DNA of 64,000 nucleotides, taken from positions 30,098-94,097 of the forward strand of contig CAKZHZ010000054.1 of NCBI GenBank assembly GCA_936928855.1. Reading direction: 5' to 3'. A model generated the notes under the pieces. That model worked only from the letters and a program-made list of their open reading frames with translations, made no database searches and was not told the DNA's origin. This DNA is from an uncultured Polycyclovorans sp. Its GTDB lineage: Bacteria; Pseudomonadota; Gammaproteobacteria; Nevskiales; Nevskiaceae. Every line of letters starts with the position of its first letter. Position 1 is the stretch's first letter. Positions 9,028-19,119 of this stretch are shown in pieces. The position numbers were made by a program, and so were the translations under genes.

Positions 9028-9543
9028 TCACGCCCCGTCGTCCGGCGTCACAGCGTGCGCCACCTGCAGCAGCGCCGAACGGATCAGCCGGTTGGCAGTG
9101 GGCACCGACACTCCGAGCCGGGCCGCCACCGCTTCCTGGGTCAGGCCGTGCAGGCGGTAGAGGGTGAGCGCAGTGCGCGCGGCATCCGGCAGGCGCCGCA
9201 GCGTCTCGGCCACCTGCGACAGCTCGTCGCGTGCACTCGCGGCCCGGGCCGGGTCAGGTTCCGCGGCCGGGACCAGCCACGGCGCCTGCTCGGCCGTCTG
9301 ATGGCGCTTCTCCATGGCGCTGCGGCGGGCGCCATCGAGGGCGAGATTGCGCACGATGCGGTAGAGATAGGCCACCGGCTGATGGCGGGAGGCCACGGCC
9401 CCGGGGGCCGGCATGAACCGCAGGAAGGCGTCCTGCACCACGTCCTCGGCGCGCGCGCGACAGCCCGTGATGGGGGTGGCGTAATCCACCAGCGCGGCGC
9501 GGTGCCGCACGTAGATCTGCAGGGGCTCGTCGTCGGTTGTCAT
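9028..9543 (-). CDS. FecI-type ECF RNA polymerase sigma factor
   Basis: A 171-residue sigma-70 family protein. Region 2 contains AEDVVQDAFLRF and region 4 a helix-turn-helix with LPDAARTALTLYRLHGLTQ followed by EAVAARLGVSVPTANRLIR. It probably directs transcription of the adjacent receptor under iron limitation and receptor signalling. I chose the ATG at 9543; an upstream TTG would place the start inside the Fur box. Transcription is likely repressed by Fur through the box at 9551-9567. Confidence 0.92.
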   Translation of the reverse strand: MTTDDEPLQIYVRHRAALVDYATPITGCRARAEDVVQDAFLRFMPAPGAVASRHQPVAYLYRIVRNLALDGARRSAMEKRHQTAEQAPWLVPAAEPDPARAASARDELSQVAETLRRLPDAARTALTLYRLHGLTQEAVAARLGVSVPTANRLIRSALLQVAHAVTPDDGA

Positions 9544-9550
9544 GATCTGC

Positions 9551-9567
9551 TTGAGAATTATTATCAA
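9551..9567. promoter_or_regulatory. Fur box upstream of the sigma factor
   Basis: The 15-mer at 9552-9566 matches the 7-1-7 Fur consensus TGATAATNATTATCA at 14 of 15 positions. It lies 8 bp upstream of the sigma factor start and contains the pyruvate carboxylase stop codon. Confidence 0.8.
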
Positions 9568-12500
9568 TTACAAACAGGTCCGCAAACCCCATATCCCGGC
9601 TTCAGCGTCACCAGCAGGTCGTGGGCGTTGACCGCGGTCCCGCGCGACACCAGCACCTGATCGATGACCGCCTCGCGGTCGGCGCGGATCTGGGTCTCCA
9701 TCTTCATCGCCTCGATGGCGAGCAGCGGATCGCCCTTCTTCACCCGCTGCCCGGCCTTCACCGCGACCAGCGAGATCATGCCGGGCATGGGCGCGCCGAT
9801 CTGGTCGGGATTGCCGTCCTCGGCGCGCGGGCGGGCCGCCACCGGGGTGGCGCCGGCCTTGGGCACCTTCACCGTGCGCGGCTGGCCGTTGAGTTCGAAG
9901 AACAGTTTGACGGCGCCTTCCTCGGGCAGCTCGGTAGTGCCCTGCAGCTTGATCAGCAGGGTCTTGCCGGCCTCGAGATCGACGGAGATCTCATCGCCTT
10001 CGGTCAGGCCGTAGAAGAATGCTGGCGTGGGCAGCACCGAGACGTCGCCGTAGTGGCTGCGGTGCTCGGCATAGTCACGGAACACCTTGGGGTACATCAG
10101 GCTTGAGGCGAGGTCGGTATCGCTGAGCTTGCGCCCCACCGCCTTTTCGGCGCTGGCGCGGGCGGCCGCCAGATCCACCGGCGGCAGGGTGGCACCCGGA
10201 CGGTCGATGAGGGGCGATTCGCCCTTGAGCACCTTGGCCTGCAGCCCGGCGGGGAAGCCTTCCTGCGGGAATCCCAGCTCGCCCCGGAACAGGGAGATCA
10301 CCGACTCCGGAAACGCGACATCGCGGCCGGGATCGAGCACATCGTCCGGGGTCAGGTCGTTGGCGATCATGAACAGCGCCATGTCGCCCACCACCTTGGA
10401 GGTGGGGGTCACCTTCACGATGTCGCCGAACATCTGATTGACCTGGGCGTAGGCGCGCGACACCTCCGGCCAGCGCGCCTCCAGGCCCAGGGCACGCGCC
10501 TGTTCGCGCAGGTTGGTGTACTGGCCACCGGGCATTTCGTGCCGGTAGACATCGGCGGTGCCGGAGCGGATATCGGCCTCGAAGGGCTGGTAGTAGCGCC
10601 GCACGCCTTCCCAATAGGTGGACAGGGCCTGCATGGCCTCGAAGGACACACCGGGGTCGCGTGGGCTGCCGGTCAGCGCGGCGGCGATGGCGCCGAGGTT
10701 GGGCTGCGAGGTGAGGCCGGACATGGCGTCGAGCGCGCCGTCCACCGCGTCCACTCCGGCATCGATCGCCGCCAGCACGCTGGCCGCACTGATACCGCTG
10801 GTATCGTGGGTGTGGAAGTGGATGGGCAGCCCCACTTCCTGGCGCAGCGCGGTCACCAGGGCATGGGCGGCGCGCGGCCGGCAGACGCCGGCCATGTCCT
10901 TGATGCCGATGATGTGGGCACCGGCCTTCTCGAGTGCCTTGGCCATGTCCACGTAGTACCGCAGGTTGTACTTGGGCCGCGTCTCGTCAAAGAGATCGCC
11001 GGTGTAGCAGATGGCGGCTTCGCACAGGGCGCCGCTGTCACGCACGGCATCCATCGCCACCCGCATGTTGTCGACGCTGTTGAGTGAGTCGAACACGCGG
11101 AACAGGTCGATGCCGTTGCGGGCAGCCTGCTGCACGAACTCGCGCACCACGTTGTCGGGATAGTTGGTGTAGCCCACCGCATTGGAGGCGCGCAGCAGCA
11201 TCTGGAACAGAATGTTGGGAACCGCCGCCCGCAGTTGGGTCAGCCGCGCCCAGGGATCTTCCTTGAGGAAGCGCATGGATACGTCGAAGGTGGCGCCGCC
11301 CCAGCACTCCAGCGACAACAACTGCGGCAGCAGGCGGGCGTAGTCCGGCGCCACCGCCAGCATGTCGTGGCTGCGCATGCGGGTGGCGAACAGCGACTGG
11401 TGCGCATCGCGCAGGGTGGTGTCGGTCAACAACACCTGCGGCTGCTCGCGCATCCAGGCGGCGAATTTCTCTGGCCCCAGGGCCTTGAGGCGATCCCGTG
11501 TGCCCGGCGCCACGGGCTGCGCGCGGTCCACCCGCGGGCGCACGGGTGGCGCCAGTGGCAGTGCCGGCGGCGTGCGCCCCTTCATCTCGGGGTTGCCGTT
11601 CACCACCACTTCGCCGATGAAGCGTAGCAGCCGGGTGGCGCGGTCCCGACGCTTGGCGAAATTGAACAGCTCCGGCGTGGTGTCGATGAACCGGGTGATG
11701 CACTCGCCGGACACGAACTGCGGGTGGTTGATCACGTTCTCCAGAAACTGGAGATTGCTGGACAGCCCACGGATACGGAACTCGCGCAGCGCCCGGTCCA
11801 TGCGCTGAATGGCATCTAGCCGGTAGGCACCCCAGGTGGTGACCTTCACCAGCAGGGAGTCGTAATAGGGGGTGATCACTGCACCGGAGTAGGCGGTGCC
11901 GGCATCCAGGCGCACACCGAAGCCCGCGGCACTGCGGTACACCCCGAGCCGCCCGTAATCCGGCGTGAAGCCGTTCTCCGGATCCTCGGTGGTGACACGG
12001 CACTGCAGGGCGTGACCGCGCAGGCTGATATCGCCCTGCGCCGGCACACCGCAGCTCTCGGTGCCGATGCGCTGCCCCTCGGTGACACGGATCTGCGCCC
12101 GCACGATATCGATGCCGGTCACCTGCTCGGTCACCGTGTGCTCCACCTGGATGCGGGGGTTCACCTCGATGAAGTAGAAGGCGCCGGTATCGGCGTCCAT
12201 CAGGAACTCGACGGTGCCGGCATGGGTGTAATCCACCGCCTCGGCCAGCCGCAGGGCAGCCTCGCACAGCGATTGCCGGGTGGCCGCGTCGAGATACGGC
12301 GCGGGCGCCTGCTCCACCACCTTCTGGTTGCGCCGCTGCACCGAGCAGTCGCGCTCGAACAGGTGCACCCGGTTACCGTGGGTATCACCGAGAATCTGCA
12401 CCTCGACATGCCGCGCATGACGGACCAGCTTCTCCAGATACACCTCGTCGTTGCCGAAGGCCGACTTGGCCTCACGCCGCGCCACGTCGATCTGCACGTC

Positions 12501-13043
12501 GAGATCGGACTCCGACTCGATGACGCGCATGCCGCGACCGCCGCCGCCCCAGCTCGCCTTGAGCATCAGCGGGTAGCCGATGTCGCCGGCCATCGTGCGG
12601 ACCGCCTCGATCTCGCGCGGCAGCGGCCCGGTGGCCGGCATCACCGGCACCCCCGCCTGCTCGGCCACACGACGCGCCGCCACCTTGTTGCCCAGGGTGC
12701 GCATCACCTCCGGGCTGGGGCCGATGAAACGGATGCCCGACTGCGCGCAGGCCTCGGCAAATTCGGGGTTCTCCGAGAGAAACCCGTAGCCGGGATGGAT
12801 GGCATCCACCCCTGCCTGGCGGGCAATGCGGAGGATGTCGTCGATGTCCAGATAGGCCGCGATGGGCTGCTTGCCGGCGCCCACCCGATAGCTCTCGTCC
12901 GCCTTGAAACGATGCAGGGCGTAGCGGTCTTCATTGGCGTAGATGGCCACGGTGCGAATGCCCAGCTCGGCCGCCGCGCGCATCACGCGGATGGCGATCT
13001 CGGACCGGTTGGCGACCAGCAGCTTGCGGATGGGGCGGCTCAT
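9564..13043 (-). CDS. pyc: pyruvate carboxylase
   Basis: An 1159-residue single-chain enzyme that carboxylates pyruvate to oxaloacetate with ATP and bicarbonate. In order it has a biotin carboxylase domain (about 1-460, with GGGGRGMRVI in the ATP-grasp), a carboxyltransferase domain (about 530-810, with LLTDTTLRDAHQSL and the metal-binding HFHTHDTSG), a PYC/OADA domain, and a C-terminal biotinyl domain with AIEAMKMET, whose biotin-carrying Lys is near residue 1114. The length is typical of alpha4-type enzymes. The start at 13043 gives the normal N-terminus. It appears monocistronic; its stop lies in the Fur box of the next gene. Confidence 0.97.
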   Translation of the reverse strand: MSRPIRKLLVANRSEIAIRVMRAAAELGIRTVAIYANEDRYALHRFKADESYRVGAGKQPIAAYLDIDDILRIARQAGVDAIHPGYGFLSENPEFAEACAQSGIRFIGPSPEVMRTLGNKVAARRVAEQAGVPVMPATGPLPREIEAVRTMAGDIGYPLMLKASWGGGGRGMRVIESESDLDVQIDVARREAKSAFGNDEVYLEKLVRHARHVEVQILGDTHGNRVHLFERDCSVQRRNQKVVEQAPAPYLDAATRQSLCEAALRLAEAVDYTHAGTVEFLMDADTGAFYFIEVNPRIQVEHTVTEQVTGIDIVRAQIRVTEGQRIGTESCGVPAQGDISLRGHALQCRVTTEDPENGFTPDYGRLGVYRSAAGFGVRLDAGTAYSGAVITPYYDSLLVKVTTWGAYRLDAIQRMDRALREFRIRGLSSNLQFLENVINHPQFVSGECITRFIDTTPELFNFAKRRDRATRLLRFIGEVVVNGNPEMKGRTPPALPLAPPVRPRVDRAQPVAPGTRDRLKALGPEKFAAWMREQPQVLLTDTTLRDAHQSLFATRMRSHDMLAVAPDYARLLPQLLSLECWGGATFDVSMRFLKEDPWARLTQLRAAVPNILFQMLLRASNAVGYTNYPDNVVREFVQQAARNGIDLFRVFDSLNSVDNMRVAMDAVRDSGALCEAAICYTGDLFDETRPKYNLRYYVDMAKALEKAGAHIIGIKDMAGVCRPRAAHALVTALRQEVGLPIHFHTHDTSGISAASVLAAIDAGVDAVDGALDAMSGLTSQPNLGAIAAALTGSPRDPGVSFEAMQALSTYWEGVRRYYQPFEADIRSGTADVYRHEMPGGQYTNLREQARALGLEARWPEVSRAYAQVNQMFGDIVKVTPTSKVVGDMALFMIANDLTPDDVLDPGRDVAFPESVISLFRGELGFPQEGFPAGLQAKVLKGESPLIDRPGATLPPVDLAAARASAEKAVGRKLSDTDLASSLMYPKVFRDYAEHRSHYGDVSVLPTPAFFYGLTEGDEISVDLEAGKTLLIKLQGTTELPEEGAVKLFFELNGQPRTVKVPKAGATPVAARPRAEDGNPDQIGAPMPGMISLVAVKAGQRVKKGDPLLAIEAMKMETQIRADREAVIDQVLVSRGTAVNAHDLLVTLKPGYGVCGPVCN

Positions 13044-13166
13044 GCGGATTCCTCGGGACGTCGTCGACACACGGTTACCCGACGATACCCGGTAAACCGT
13101 CGGTATCACAGCCCGTGCGCCCGAGACGGGCCTCCCTGCCGGGACGCCCGCCTGCCAGATGCGGTA

Positions 13167-13514
13167 TCAGAACGAGGCCTGATACAACAGGTACAGCCCC
13201 AACGCACCGAGCGAGCCGTGCATCAACGCCAGCGGCAGCGTGGCGTTGTCGCGGAACAGCACGCGGAACAGCACCAGGCCGCCAACGATACCCGTGGTAA
13301 ACACCGCCAGTGCCCACCAGGCCAGCGCCGGGGTCTCCGCTTCGCCGCGCAGATTGGCGACGAACAACAAGCCCGTGGCGGCGATGGCGCCGAGGCCATG
13401 CCCCAATCCAAGAAACGACGGAAAGCGCACCTTGGCCGCAATCAGCGCCGTCATCAGCACACCCCCGGCAGCGATTGCCGCCAGCGCCCAGAACGCCATC
13501 TGAAACAGTGACAT
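13167..13514 (-). CDS. small four-helix membrane protein of unknown function
   Basis: A 115-residue, very hydrophobic protein with about four transmembrane helices (approximately 5-25, 36-54, 64-84, 92-112). No family is recognised with confidence. The ATG at 13514 has a GGGGGAG ribosome binding site. The gene is divergent from the nitronate monooxygenase-type gene, and the 146 bp between them should hold both promoters. Confidence 0.65.
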   Translation of the reverse strand: MSLFQMAFWALAAIAAGGVLMTALIAAKVRFPSFLGLGHGLGAIAATGLLFVANLRGEAETPALAWWALAVFTTGIVGGLVLFRVLFRDNATLPLALMHGSLGALGLYLLYQASF

Positions 13515-13612
13515 CGTGATCTCCCCCTTGTTATTGAACGACTGTTTTTGATGATACTTTGCATCGCCGCGCCACGCCCCACACTTTTCGTTAGGGTGGG
13601 ATCGCACACTGA

Positions 13613-14632
<1,020 letters not shown>

Positions 14633-14640
14633 TCGCAATC

Positions 14641-14674
14641 GCGGTCGCTGGCGGCTCAGGCCGCCAGCGACCGC
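14641..14674. terminator. perfect 15-bp hairpin between convergent genes
   Basis: Arms at 14641-14655 and 14660-14674 are perfectly complementary with a 4-base loop. The loop contains the acyl-CoA dehydrogenase stop codon. No T-tract follows on either strand, so it may act as a bidirectional mRNA 3'-end hairpin rather than a classic intrinsic terminator. Confidence 0.55.
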
Positions 14675-15789
14675 CCGATGATGATCTTCTGGATGTCCGA
14701 GGTGCCTTCGTAGATCTGGCACACGCGCACGTCACGGTAGATGCGCTCCACCGGAAAATCCTCGACGTAGCCGTAGCCGCCAAAGGTCTGCAGCGCCGCG
14801 GAGCACACCGCTTCGGCGGTTTCCGAGGCAAACAGCTTGGCCATGCAGGCCTGCTCCAGACAGGGCTGCCCGGCATCCTTGAGGCGCGCCGCTGACAGCA
14901 CCAGCTGGCGTGCCGCCTCCAGCCGTGTCTTGGCATCGACCAGACGAAAGCTCACCGCCTGATGCTCAGCGATGGCGCGACCGAAGGCGCGTCGCTCACC
15001 CGCATAGCGAATGGCCATGGCCAGCGCGGCATCAGCCATGCCCACGCTCTGCGCGGCAATGCCGATCCGGCCCGCTTCCAGGCTCGACAGTGCGATGCGA
15101 TAGCCCTCGCCTTCGGCGCCAATGCGCAGCCGCGCCGGCACCCGCACCCCATCGAACTGCAGGCTGCAGGTGTCCGAGGCGCGCTGCCCCAGCTTCTTCT
15201 CCACCTTGCTGACCGAGAACCCGGGGCTGGCGGTATCGACCAGAAAGGCACTGATGCCGCGCTTGGGATGCTCGGGGTCGGTCACCGCGAACACCACCAC
15301 CCATTTGGCGATGCGGCCCGAGGTGATGAACTGCTTGCTGCCATTGAGCACGTAGTCGTCACCTTCGCGCACGGCCCGGGTCCGCAGCGCACTGGCATCC
15401 GAGCCGGCCTGCGATTCGGTGAGACCGAAGGCGCCGATGAACTCGCCGCGCGCGCCGGGGCGGAGGAGGGTGTCCTTCTGTTCCTCGCTGCCGTAGCGCT
15501 CGAGGATGGCGCAGAACGGCGCGTTATGAACACTCATCATGGTGGAGACTGCGCCGTCGCCGCGCGCCACTTCCATCAGCGCCAGCGCATAGCTGACATA
15601 GTCGGCGCCGACGCCGTCATAGACCTGCGCCACGGTCATCCCCAGCAAGCCGATCTCGGCCAGGCCCCGGATCACCGCGGGCTCGATGGTCCCGGCCTTT
15701 TCGCGTGCTTCCGCGCCCGGCGCCAGCACGCCTTCGGCGAAGCGACGCGCGGCTTCCGCAATCAGTTGTTGCTCTTCGGTCAGCACCAC
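14656..15789 (-). CDS. acyl-CoA dehydrogenase
   Basis: A 377-residue FAD enzyme that introduces the alpha,beta double bond in acyl-CoA. Motifs include FGLTESQAGSDASALRTRA (FAD/substrate contact), YVLNGSKQFITSG, the FAD-binding QTFGGYGYVEDFPVERIYRD and IYEGTSDIQ with the catalytic Glu. Length and motifs match short/branched-chain acyl-CoA dehydrogenases. The start is probably GTG at 15789, 10 bp after the methyltransferase gene. It is the last gene of the operon that begins with the AlkB/XylM-like hydroxylase. Confidence 0.93.
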   Translation of the reverse strand: MVLTEEQQLIAEAARRFAEGVLAPGAEAREKAGTIEPAVIRGLAEIGLLGMTVAQVYDGVGADYVSYALALMEVARGDGAVSTMMSVHNAPFCAILERYGSEEQKDTLLRPGARGEFIGAFGLTESQAGSDASALRTRAVREGDDYVLNGSKQFITSGRIAKWVVVFAVTDPEHPKRGISAFLVDTASPGFSVSKVEKKLGQRASDTCSLQFDGVRVPARLRIGAEGEGYRIALSSLEAGRIGIAAQSVGMADAALAMAIRYAGERRAFGRAIAEHQAVSFRLVDAKTRLEAARQLVLSAARLKDAGQPCLEQACMAKLFASETAEAVCSAALQTFGGYGYVEDFPVERIYRDVRVCQIYEGTSDIQKIIIGRSLAA

Positions 15790-15799
15790 ACTGCAGTCC

Positions 15800-16348
15800 T
15801 CATGGCGCGGCGGCTGCCGACGGCACCCGCCACAGATAAATGGATTCGCCTTCGAACACCTCCTGGTGTTCCGGCCGCCAGTCCCCGCCCATCCCGAACC
15901 GGTAGGACACCACCGGCGTGCCGGGCGACAGCTGTTGCCACAATTGTGGCCGCAAACGCCGGTTGAGCGTTTCCCGCAGGAACATCGTCACCACCGTGGC
16001 ATCGCGCAGGTCGGCCGCGAACAGATCGCCCTGCAGGAAACGCACGCGGTGCGACACCCCGGCACGCTCGGCGTTGAGGCGGGCGATCCGCACCAGCGCC
16101 TCGTCGTACTCGATGCCGACACCGCGCGCACCAAAGTCGCGGGCCGCCGCGATCACGATACGGCCGTCCCCGGCCCCCAGGTCATAGACCACATCTTCGG
16201 GGTCCACGCCGGCCAGGGTCAGCATCCGCGCAATCGCCGCGGGCGGCGTGGTGACAAAGGGCGCGGCGTCGGACAGCTGCGGCGGCAACGCCACCGCGCC
16301 CCCACAGCAGAGCCCGAGGATCAGCCCCGCCATGCGCCGCAGCCCCAT
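15800..16348 (-). CDS. exported class I SAM-dependent methyltransferase-like protein
   Basis: A 182-residue protein with an N-terminal hydrophobic segment (about 4-21, ending AVALP) that looks like a signal peptide. A Rossmann methyltransferase core follows: motif I VVYDLGAGDGRIVIAA at 53-68, and Glu80/Asp82 at the end of beta-2. SAM is not expected in the periplasm, so either the segment is a membrane anchor or the domain binds something else. It sits 3 bp after the SDR and 10 bp before the acyl-CoA dehydrogenase, so it is co-transcribed with catabolic genes. Substrate unknown. Confidence 0.75.
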   Translation of the reverse strand: MGLRRMAGLILGLCCGGAVALPPQLSDAAPFVTTPPAAIARMLTLAGVDPEDVVYDLGAGDGRIVIAAARDFGARGVGIEYDEALVRIARLNAERAGVSHRVRFLQGDLFAADLRDATVVTMFLRETLNRRLRPQLWQQLSPGTPVVSYRFGMGGDWRPEHQEVFEGESIYLWRVPSAAAAP

Positions 16349-16351
16349 GGC

Positions 16352-17158
16352 TCAGGCCGCGGTGTAGCCGCCGTCGGCGGTGAACTCGGCGCCGGTGAGA
16401 TAGCGGGCGGCATCCGAGCACAGGAACAGGATGAGGTCGGCGATGTCCTCGGGCTCGGCAAAGCGACCGAAGGGGATGAGGCTGTTGAGATAGCTGACGG
16501 CCTCTTCCTGCGACTGCGCCAGACCGCCCTCCAGCATCTCCTTGATGCCGTTGACGGCGAGGCCGGTGTTGCCGGGCCCGGGATGTACCGAGTTGACGCG
16601 AATGCCAGTGCCGGCGCGCGCAAACTCCACCGCCTGGCACTTGCTGAGCATGCGCACCGCCCCCTTGCTGGTGCAGTAGGCCGACTGCGCAAACCCGGCG
16701 ACCTGGCCGAACACCGAGGAGAGGTTCACCACCGATGCGGTCCCCCGCTGCTGCGCCGCCGTGAGCAGCAAGGGGTAGGCCGCCTGCACCCCGACCCAGA
16801 TGCTCTCGACGTTGACGGCCTGTACGCGCCGGAACTCCTCAAGCGAGGTCTTGAGGTAGGGCTTGGTGAGCATGAAGCCGGCATTGTTGACGAGGCCGTC
16901 GAGGAGCCCGAACTCGGCCTCCACCGTGGTGATCACGGACGCCCACTGCCCCGCTTCGCTGACATCGTGGCGGGCGCTCACCGCTTTCACCCCGAGGGCG
17001 CGACACTGTGCGGCAGTCGCTTCGGCGCCGTCGCCATCGCGGTCGGTGACAACCACATGAGCGCCGTCGGCCGCCAGGGTCAGCGCGGTCTTCTGGCCAA
17101 AGCCAGCGGCGGCGCCGGTCACCATGATCACCTTGTCCTTGACCGATTTGCTGGCCAT
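16352..17158 (-). CDS. short-chain dehydrogenase/reductase
   Basis: A 268-residue classical SDR. The cofactor motif TGAAAGFGQ (about 14-22), NNAG, a catalytic Ser in NLSS, and Tyr/Lys in YCTSK are all present. Asp at the end of beta-2 (VTDRD) suggests NAD preference. Likely role: oxidation of a hydroxyl on a CoA thioester or alcohol in the same pathway as its neighbours. It follows the enoyl-CoA hydratase by 22 bp and precedes the methyltransferase by 3 bp. The specific substrate is not predictable. Confidence 0.9.
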   Translation of the reverse strand: MASKSVKDKVIMVTGAAAGFGQKTALTLAADGAHVVVTDRDGDGAEATAAQCRALGVKAVSARHDVSEAGQWASVITTVEAEFGLLDGLVNNAGFMLTKPYLKTSLEEFRRVQAVNVESIWVGVQAAYPLLLTAAQQRGTASVVNLSSVFGQVAGFAQSAYCTSKGAVRMLSKCQAVEFARAGTGIRVNSVHPGPGNTGLAVNGIKEMLEGGLAQSQEEAVSYLNSLIPFGRFAEPEDIADLILFLCSDAARYLTGAEFTADGGYTAA

Positions 17159-17180
17159 CGTCTGTCTCCTCAGTGTGGGC

Positions 17181-17969
17181 TCAGCGGCCCTGGAACCGGG
17201 GCGGTTGCTTGCCCAGAAAGGCCTGCACGCCGACACGGAAATCCTCCGTACGGGTGGCCTGGCGGAATGCGGCGCGCTCGGCTTCGAGATGGTCGTGCAG
17301 CGGCCGCGAGAAGGCCTCGCTGGCGAGGCGCTTGTAGGCACCGTAGGCGCGCGTCGGACCCTGCGCGATCCGGGTCGCCAGGGCGGTGGTCTCAGTGTCC
17401 AGCCGATCAGCCGCCACCACCCGGTTCACCAGCCCGGCGGCCCGCGCCTCCTCGGCGGTCCAGGTGGGGCTGAGCAGCATCAGCTCGGCGGCGCGACGCA
17501 TGCCGACCACGCGTGGCAGAAAGTAGGTTCCGCCGCAGTCCGGCGCCGCGCCAATACGGTCATAGGCCATCAGGAAGCGGGTGCCTTCGGCCGCCACCAC
17601 CAGATCGCAGGCCGCCATCAGGCTGAGACCGGCGCCGGCGACTGCGCCGTGCACCGCAGCGATGACGGGCGCGTCATGGTGGGCGAGCATTTCGATCACC
17701 GGGTGCAGCGCATCGAGCAGGTCATCCACCACCGCCGCCGCGAGGTCAAAATCCTCAGCGAAGCCGGCGAGGTCGCCGCCAGCGACAAACGCCCGGCCAT
17801 TCCCCTTCAGCACGATGCAGCGCACTGCGGGGTCTTCGGAAAGGGGCATCGCCGCCTCGCGGAAGGCCCGTGCCGTCGGCACATCAAGGGCGTTGAGCAC
17901 CTCCGGTCGGTTGAAGCAGAGCGTGGCAATGCCGGTCGCCGTCTCGCGGGTCAGGGTCACCAGGCTCAT
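17181..17969 (-). CDS. enoyl-CoA hydratase/isomerase
   Basis: A 262-residue crotonase-fold protein. FNRPEVLNALD and the oxyanion-hole segments GNGRAFVAGGDLAGF and HGAVAGAGLSLMAACDLV are visible. The second helix has IGAAPDCGGTYFLPRVVG, with Asp rather than Glu at one usual catalytic position, so isomerase activity is possible. ATG 17969 replaces longer upstream reading, which overlaps the reductase gene. It lies 46 bp downstream of the ferredoxin-reductase gene in the hydroxylase operon. Confidence 0.9.
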   Translation of the reverse strand: MSLVTLTRETATGIATLCFNRPEVLNALDVPTARAFREAAMPLSEDPAVRCIVLKGNGRAFVAGGDLAGFAEDFDLAAAVVDDLLDALHPVIEMLAHHDAPVIAAVHGAVAGAGLSLMAACDLVVAAEGTRFLMAYDRIGAAPDCGGTYFLPRVVGMRRAAELMLLSPTWTAEEARAAGLVNRVVAADRLDTETTALATRIAQGPTRAYGAYKRLASEAFSRPLHDHLEAERAAFRQATRTEDFRVGVQAFLGKQPPRFQGR

Positions 17970-18015
17970 GGCCGTCCCCGGGCTTCGGCGACGCCTTGGC
18001 AGGTCACATTCATGA

Positions 18016-19104
18016 TCAGAATCCGGAAGGAATGAACTTGTCAGCGTGCAGGCGATCGGCCGGCATGCCCAGCGCCAGCAGGCGCTGCTCGACGGCCTCG
18101 ACCATCGGCAGGCTGCCGCAGATGAAGGCGACCCCTTCGCGGAAGTCGAAATCGAGGCGGGCATCCAACGGCGCGGTCACCAGTCCGCGTGGCCCCTGCC
18201 AGGCCGAATCCGTCGGCTCGTGCGACAACACCGTGATCAGGCGGATGCGGCCCGGCGCCTGCGCCATCAGCTCGGCCAGCAGGGTCTCGGCAAAGCGGTC
18301 TTCTGCGGTTCGCACGCCGAACACGATGGTGAAACGCGCACGATCCGAACGCTGCAGGCGGTCGGCGACGATGGACAGGATGGGCGCGAGACCGGTGCCA
18401 CCGGCCACACACAGGGCATCGCGGTCGGGGTCATCCACCCCCATCACGCCGAATGGCCCTTCCACCCAGATCTTCGTGCCGGTCCGGTCGCCGGCGTACA
18501 ACCAGTCCGAGAAGCGACCGCCCGGCAGCCGGCGCACCAGAAATCCGAGCTCGCGCGCTCCCTCACCGCCAGGGGCCGGAGGCGGCGTGTAGAACGAGAA
18601 CGAACGCCGGACGAAGGAACCGGAGGCTGCCAGCACGGCGTACTGGCCCGCCTCGTAGGGCATGGCTTGATCCAGCTGCAAGCGCAGGTCGATCACCTCG
18701 CCCGGCAACCGACGCCAGCTGCTGACCACGGCTGACACGCTCCGCGGCGGCAGCGCCGGGTGGTCGCCCAGCTTGACCGCCACTTCGAGATCAGTCCGCA
18801 CCTTGGCCTGGCAGGCCAGGATATAACCCTGCTGCAGTTCCGCATTGCTCAGCGGTGACAGCGCGAAATCCACCATCGGGCTGATCCGCCCATTGAGCAG
18901 TTTGGTCTTGCAACGACCACAGGTTCCGACCCTGCAGTTGTGGGGATAATCGATCTGCTGATCAATGGCGGACAGCAACAGCAGATCGTTGCGCCGCACA
19001 TCGAAGTAGCTGCGGCTGTCACCGTTGTGAATCGTGATCCGGCAATGACCGGGAGGCGGCCGGGTGGAAGGCTCGCCGCCGGCCTCGTGAACGCTCTCCG
19101 CCAT
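18016..19104 (-). CDS. ferredoxin-NAD(P)H reductase component of a monooxygenase (XylA-like)
   Basis: A 362-residue fused electron-transfer protein. The N-terminal plant-type [2Fe-2S] domain has Cys57, Cys62, Cys65 and Cys98 (CX4CX2CX32C). An FAD domain (RRSFSFYTPP, about 170) and an NAD(P) domain (CVAGGTGLAPILS and the C-terminal CGSLPMVEAV) follow. This domain order matches XylA, BenC and CymAb. It would carry electrons from NAD(P)H to the di-iron hydroxylase encoded 15 bp upstream. I prefer ATG 19104; an in-frame GTG at 19116 is possible. Confidence 0.92.
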   Translation of the reverse strand: MAESVHEAGGEPSTRPPPGHCRITIHNGDSRSYFDVRRNDLLLLSAIDQQIDYPHNCRVGTCGRCKTKLLNGRISPMVDFALSPLSNAELQQGYILACQAKVRTDLEVAVKLGDHPALPPRSVSAVVSSWRRLPGEVIDLRLQLDQAMPYEAGQYAVLAASGSFVRRSFSFYTPPPAPGGEGARELGFLVRRLPGGRFSDWLYAGDRTGTKIWVEGPFGVMGVDDPDRDALCVAGGTGLAPILSIVADRLQRSDRARFTIVFGVRTAEDRFAETLLAELMAQAPGRIRLITVLSHEPTDSAWQGPRGLVTAPLDARLDFDFREGVAFICGSLPMVEAVEQRLLALGMPADRLHADKFIPSGF

Positions 19105-19119
19105 CGCGCGCCCCACCCC

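Noticed and set aside
9544..9567. Earlier TTG start for the FecI-type sigma factor
   Set aside because: It would place the start codon and first residues in the Fur box and add a non-conserved MIIILKQI extension.
3651..9660. Very long plus-strand open frames (574, 684 and 798 codons) opposite the GloVer, receptor and FecR/FecI genes
   Set aside because: They are antisense to well-supported genes in GC-rich DNA, have no recognisable domains or ribosome binding sites, and show biased Arg/Gly/His/Ala composition.
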